From positions 1 through 7,301 of the forward strand of contig CAIUGQ010000727.1 in assembly GCA_903898725.1 (NCBI GenBank): a DNA stretch of 7,301 nucleotides, given 5' to 3'. The stretch is from an uncultured Burkholderiales bacterium (GTDB lineage Bacteria; Pseudomonadota; Gammaproteobacteria; Burkholderiales; Burkholderiaceae_E). A program made the translations under genes and the position numbers. The stretch's first letter is position 1, and every line of letters begins with the position of its first letter. Below are positions 1-4,200 of this stretch, piece by piece. The notes under the pieces were generated by a model, which saw only the letters and a list, made by a program, of their open reading frames with translations, ran no database searches and was not told the DNA's origin.

Positions 1-157
1 CCACAAGGTCGCGACGGTCCCCGGCTTCGCGTTCGGGCTGACGGACACCGCGTCGGCGAACTACCAGCGGCTGTCGTACGGCGCGCTGGATGCGGCGACC
101 GTCGCGGAGGGCGTGCAGCGCTTCGTGGCGGCGGTTCGGGACTGGTACCGGGCCTGA
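1..157 (+). CDS. PLP-dependent class I/II aminotransferase-like protein, C-terminal end (5' partial)
   Basis: Reading from base 2, 51 codons stay open to a TGA at 155-157. The peptide contains VPGFAFG, then QRLSYGAL, then an amphipathic C-terminal helix rich in Val and Ala. This is the usual end of fold type I aminotransferases: the PG-x-x-FG turn is followed by an Arg (residue 23 of the visible part) in the R-L-S-Y context, where the family binds the substrate carboxylate, and then a closing helix. The active-site lysine and the rest of the enzyme lie outside the window, so substrate and pathway cannot be named. MocR-type regulators end in a similar domain and are not excluded. The gene runs toward the copper/cytochrome cluster and stops two bases short of the Sco gene's stop codon, so it is not part of that operon. 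No terminator fits between the two genes. Confidence 0.75.
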   Translation, partial: HKVATVPGFAFGLTDTASANYQRLSYGALDAATVAEGVQRFVAAVRDWYRA

Positions 158-159
158 GC

Positions 160-753
160 TCAGCCTCGGGAGGCGGCGTCCAGCGAGACCAGCAGGTCGG
201 CCACCTGTCGCGCGTCGGGCAGGTCCACCGAGCGGAACACCAGGCGGGCACGCTCGTCGATCAGCAGCACCTGGGTGGCATGGACGTCGGCGCCGGAGCG
301 CCCGCCGGCGGAGGCCCAGTCGAGCAGGCGAGTACCGTGCGCGGCGATCGGCACCGCGGCCCGCCAGCGCGGGCCGGCAGACAACGCGGTGCGCCAGCGT
401 GCGAGCGAGGCCGGGTCGTCGCCGAGCGCGTCGACGCTCACCGACAGCAGCTGCAGTCGCTCGGCACGCTGCGGGCCGAGCAGCGCCTGTACCCGCGCGA
501 AGGTGGCGCCCTGGATCGGGCAGGTGCTGGTGCAGCCTGTGAACATGAAGTGCAGCGCGGTGATCCGGCCCTGCAGCTGCCGCTCGAGCGGCAGGCGCAC
601 GCCGTCGTCACGCAGCACCGTCAGCGCGGGCACCGGTTCAGCGGGCTCGATGCGTCCGTGACGCGCGAACGCCTGCGGCTGTCGCGCCGGCCACGCCGCG
701 ACGGCCGCGGTCGCGGCGAGCGCCTGCAGCAGTCGTCGTCGTGCGTCGGGCAT
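160..753 (-). CDS. SCO1/SenC family copper chaperone / thiol-disulfide protein, exported
   Basis: A thioredoxin-fold protein of the Sco family, which binds copper outside the cytoplasm and either delivers it to copper enzymes (classically CuA of cytochrome oxidase) or reduces their cysteines. In the 197-residue product, the metal-binding CxxxC is Cys74 and Cys78 in FTGCTSTCPIQG, and the conserved third ligand is His158 in DVHATQVLLID, so all three copper ligands are present. Residues 1-30 form an export signal: ARRRLLQ followed by an Ala-rich hydrophobic run. The RRxLL pattern is Tat-like but not a perfect Tat motif. I chose the ATG at 753 because it puts this signal at the very N-terminus; an in-frame ATG at 837 would add 28 unconvincing residues and overlap the preceding gene. 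No good ribosome site is visible at either. It is last in the cluster, 53 bases after the cytochrome gene, so its target is plausibly the copper oxidase encoded first. Confidence 0.9.
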   Translation of the reverse strand: MPDARRRLLQALAATAAVAAWPARQPQAFARHGRIEPAEPVPALTVLRDDGVRLPLERQLQGRITALHFMFTGCTSTCPIQGATFARVQALLGPQRAERLQLLSVSVDALGDDPASLARWRTALSAGPRWRAAVPIAAHGTRLLDWASAGGRSGADVHATQVLLIDERARLVFRSVDLPDARQVADLLVSLDAASRG

Positions 754-806
754 GGCGGTCGGATCGGTGCGTCGGTGGACAGCCGGGCCGGCGGGTTGCA
801 GGCCGC

Positions 807-1268
807 TCAGCGTGCGCGGCCCGTCAGGTGACGCCACAGCTGGGTGCAGGCGGCGTCGCTCAGGTCGTAGCGTGGCATCGCGCGCGGCAGCATCACGCCG
901 GCCGGATCCTGTCCGGTCCGCAGCAGCCGACAGAAGGCCGCCTCGTCGTACCGGCTCGGCGGGCCGCCGCGCCGCGCCGCGGGCTCGAGGAGCACCGCGC
1001 GCGTGAGCCGAGGCCCGAGGCTGGCGAGGGCGGCCGGCGTGCCGTCACCGGCTGCGGGCGAGGCCGAGGGCCAGTGGCAGTTGGCGCAGGCGCTCGCCTG
1101 CGCCGGCAGCGGGGTCTCGTGGCCATCGATGCGCGCGCTGAGCGGCGAGCGCCCGTCGAACGCCCGCTCGCCCTCGGCATCGCCGCGCGTGGCGCCGAGC
1201 CAGGCGGCGACCGAGGCGAGCACGCCCGCGGCCACCACCGCCCCGATCACTGCGCTCGCCAGACGCAT
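807..1268 (-). CDS. Small mono-haem cytochrome c, exported or membrane-anchored
   Basis: A 153-residue c-type cytochrome. One haem-attachment motif, CANCH, is at residues 61-65 (bases 1074-1088). The likely distal ligand is Met131 in LPRAMPRYDLSD, the usual class I pattern of a Met before the last helix; Met126 is an alternative. Residues 3-25 are a hydrophobic Ala/Val/Leu segment without a clear signal-peptidase site, so the protein may stay tethered to the inner membrane facing the periplasm. Two further cysteines, 113 and 141, could pair. The ATG at 1268 lies inside the end of the upstream gene (22-base overlap), suggesting translational coupling; AAGG sits immediately before it but is too close to be a good ribosome site. 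The role is inferred as electron transfer to or from the large haem-containing oxidase encoded just upstream. It is not recognisable as a named cytochrome. Confidence 0.88.
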   Translation of the reverse strand: MRLASAVIGAVVAAGVLASVAAWLGATRGDAEGERAFDGRSPLSARIDGHETPLPAQASACANCHWPSASPAAGDGTPAALASLGPRLTRAVLLEPAARRGGPPSRYDEAAFCRLLRTGQDPAGVMLPRAMPRYDLSDAACTQLWRHLTGRAR

Positions 1269-4200
1269 GCCTTGAAGGTGCCGTAGGCGGGATCGCCGAA
1301 GGTCGCATTGTCGCAGGCGATCTGCCCGGCCACGCCGGTCTTCACCGCCCAGCGCGAGTCGGCCCCGTAGAACACCGTCGCGGTGACGCCGGCCGGCAGC
1401 TCGCAGCGCTGCCACTCGGCGGCACAGGTCGCCTCGGTGCCGTCGCGCACCCGCGGATCGCTGGCGGGCGAGGCGCCGGTCCAGGCCGCGGCGACGCCGC
1501 TCAGGGCCGAGAGCGGCACCGGCACCGCGGCCGCGGCACCCGGCGTGCGCCAGCGCAGGCGGATCGTCGCGCCGCCCCAGTCCTCGTAGTACTCCAGCCG
1601 GATCGTGTAGCGGCGGCCGGCCTGGAAGGTCACGGGCGCGGCCACGTCGACCATCGGCGCATGCAGCGTCCAGTTGTCGATCACCAGCCGACCGTCGATC
1701 CACAAGCGCACGCCGTCGTCCGACAGGGTCTCGAAGACATGGGTGCCGGAGGCGAGCGCCGTCACCGATCCGGTCCAGCGGACCGAGAACCGGTCCGCAC
1801 CGACGTTCACGCCGGCGGGCGCGCCCCCGGCCCAGTCGAAGTCGACCGCCTCGTTGCGCACCGCGACCGGCGCGCCCGCACCCGGCACCATGCCGGCGAA
1901 GTACTCGGCCCGCAGCCCGGTGGCCCGGGGCGGCACGCCTTGCGCATCGCCGATCTCGGCGACGTAGCGGGCGAGTTGCGCGACCTCGGCACCGGTGGCC
2001 GAGAGCCCGCGGTGGGCGCGGATCGCATCGGAGAGCGTCGCGGCACGGCCGTCGTGCAGGTAGGGCGCGGTGGCCCAGGCGTCGCGCAGCGTCGGCGGAT
2101 CGATCGCGGCGAGCGGTGCGCCGAGGCGCCGGCCGCTGCCGGGCTGCCGGACGGTGCCGACGTCGACCGGGCCGCGGGTCGCGCTGCTCGTGAAGTCGCG
2201 CCCGCCGTGGCAGTCGGCGCAGCCGAGCGAGGCGAACAGCGACTCGCCAGCGGCCGCGCCGGCCGTCAGCGCACCGTTCGCCGCGCGCAGCGGCGACGGC
2301 GCGACCTGGGTCAGCGAGGACACGTAGGCCGCCAGCGCATCGAGGTCGGCACTCGCGCCGGCCTTGCGGTCGCCCAGCGGGAGCGCGCGGGTACCGGTGT
2401 CGAACTGCGCCTGGCTCATCAGGCCCGTGCCGCCCGCGAAGGCGCGGATCTGCGCCTCGAAGTCCTGTACCTCGTCGAAGTTGCCGCTCCAGTGCAGACG
2501 GCCCTGGGCCCCCGCGCGCCCGCGCAGCGAGATCGTGTTGCGCAGGCCCTCGCCGAAGCCGGTGAGGTCCCAGGTGCGGCCGTCGTGCCCGCCGTCGTTG
2601 TGGCAGCTCGCGCAGCTCATGTAGGCATCGCGCGCCAGGCGCGGGTCCCGGGCATCGTAGAAGAGCTGCTTGCCCTTCAGCACGTTCGCCGCGAGCGGTT
2701 CGGTGGCCACGGTGCGGACCGCGCCGAGCAGCGTCACCCGCGTCGTGCCGGCGGTCACCAACGCGGCCAGGTCGTAGACGCCGACGCTGCGCTCCAGCAC
2801 GTTGTGGACGTAGAGCTGCAGCCCGTCCGGCGACACCGCGACACCCTGGGGCGCGAGGCCGGCCTCGATGCGCATCAGCTCGCGCCGCGTGGCCACCTCG
2901 ATCACCGCCACCTGGCGGCTGGTCTCCAGCGCGGCGAACACGTAGCGGCCGGTCGGATGGAAGACGGCCGCCGAGGTCACGCTCGAGTTGTCGTGGTCGA
3001 TGCGGGCCGTGCCGACTTCGCGCATCGTCGTCAGGTCCACCAGCGAGCTGACCGCGCGCACGGTGTTCTGGAAGTCGAGGTTGCGGCCCCCGTTCGTCGA
3101 ACCCGCCGGTGCCTCGCGCAGCACGCCGCGCCGGACGTTGTCCTGCTTCGACGGGATCCACGCGCTGCGCCCGTCGGGGGCGATTGCCGGCGCACCGAGG
3201 TAGTTCGGCACGCCGCGTCCGCCGATCGCGCTGTCGGGGACCTCGCTGTGCGCGAGCGTGACGGTGCGCTCGACGGCGGCGCTCGCGGTGGACACCACCA
3301 CGACCTCGCCGCCCGCGGCGCCCGGCACGACGTCGCGCGTCGACTCGCCCGGCAGCGGCCGGGTCACGAACCGGCTCACCAGCACGCGGGCGCCGTCGGC
3401 GGTGACTGCGAGGTGACGCGGGTTCGGGCCGACGTCGATCGACGTCCGGACCGCGCCGGCCGCGTCCACGCGCAGCAGCGCGCCCGAAGCCTCGAGCACC
3501 ACCCAGGCCGCCCCGGCCGGATCGAAGGCGATGCCGTAGGGCTGCGAGGCGCGCGGCATCGGATGCGTGGCGACCACCTGCAGGCTCGAGGCGTCGATCA
3601 CCGAGAGGCTGGCCGAATCGCGGTTGGCGACCCACACGCGGCCGTCGGGCGCGATCGCCACCGAGCGGGGCGCGGCGCCGACCCGGATCTCGGCGACGCG
3701 CTGGCGCGTCGCCGCGTCGATCACTGCGACCGTGTCGGCATCCGGGTTCACCGCCCACAGGCGGGCGCCCGCGGTGCGGCGCTCGACGGCCAGGTTGGAC
3801 GAGGCGCGTGCCAGGGCGGCCGCGGCGTCCACCTGCTGGCGGAAGGTCGTCACGCTGGTGCGGGCGCTCGAGTCGCGCACCGTCAGCGTCACGGTGTACA
3901 CGCCGGCCGCGGCGTACGCATGGCTCGCCGTCGGGGAGGCGGTGAACGCGGTCGGCGCGCTGCCGTCGCCGAAGTCCCAGCGGTAGGCGAGGCCGGTGCC
4001 GCTGGCGCGTGCCGTCCAGCTCGCGGCGGTACCGGCGACGGTCGGTGCGGGCTGGATCGGTTCGACGACGATCGGCGGCTCGTCGACGCCGATCGCGAGG
4101 GTGGCGGAGGTGCTCGCGCCGCGTGCGTCGGTGGCGATGACCGTGGCGCGGAAGTCGCCGGATGCGGCCGGCGCGCCGGAGACGGTGCCGGTCGCCGGAT

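Noticed and set aside
151..170. An intrinsic terminator between the convergent genes.
   Set aside because: The palindrome is only 10 bases with no loop and no T run, and it overlaps both stop codons.
90..1286. Several overlapping plus-strand frames opposite the Sco and cytochrome genes.
   Set aside because: They are Arg/Ala-rich and without motifs, and the minus-strand frames there carry CxxxC with His and CxxCH motifs.
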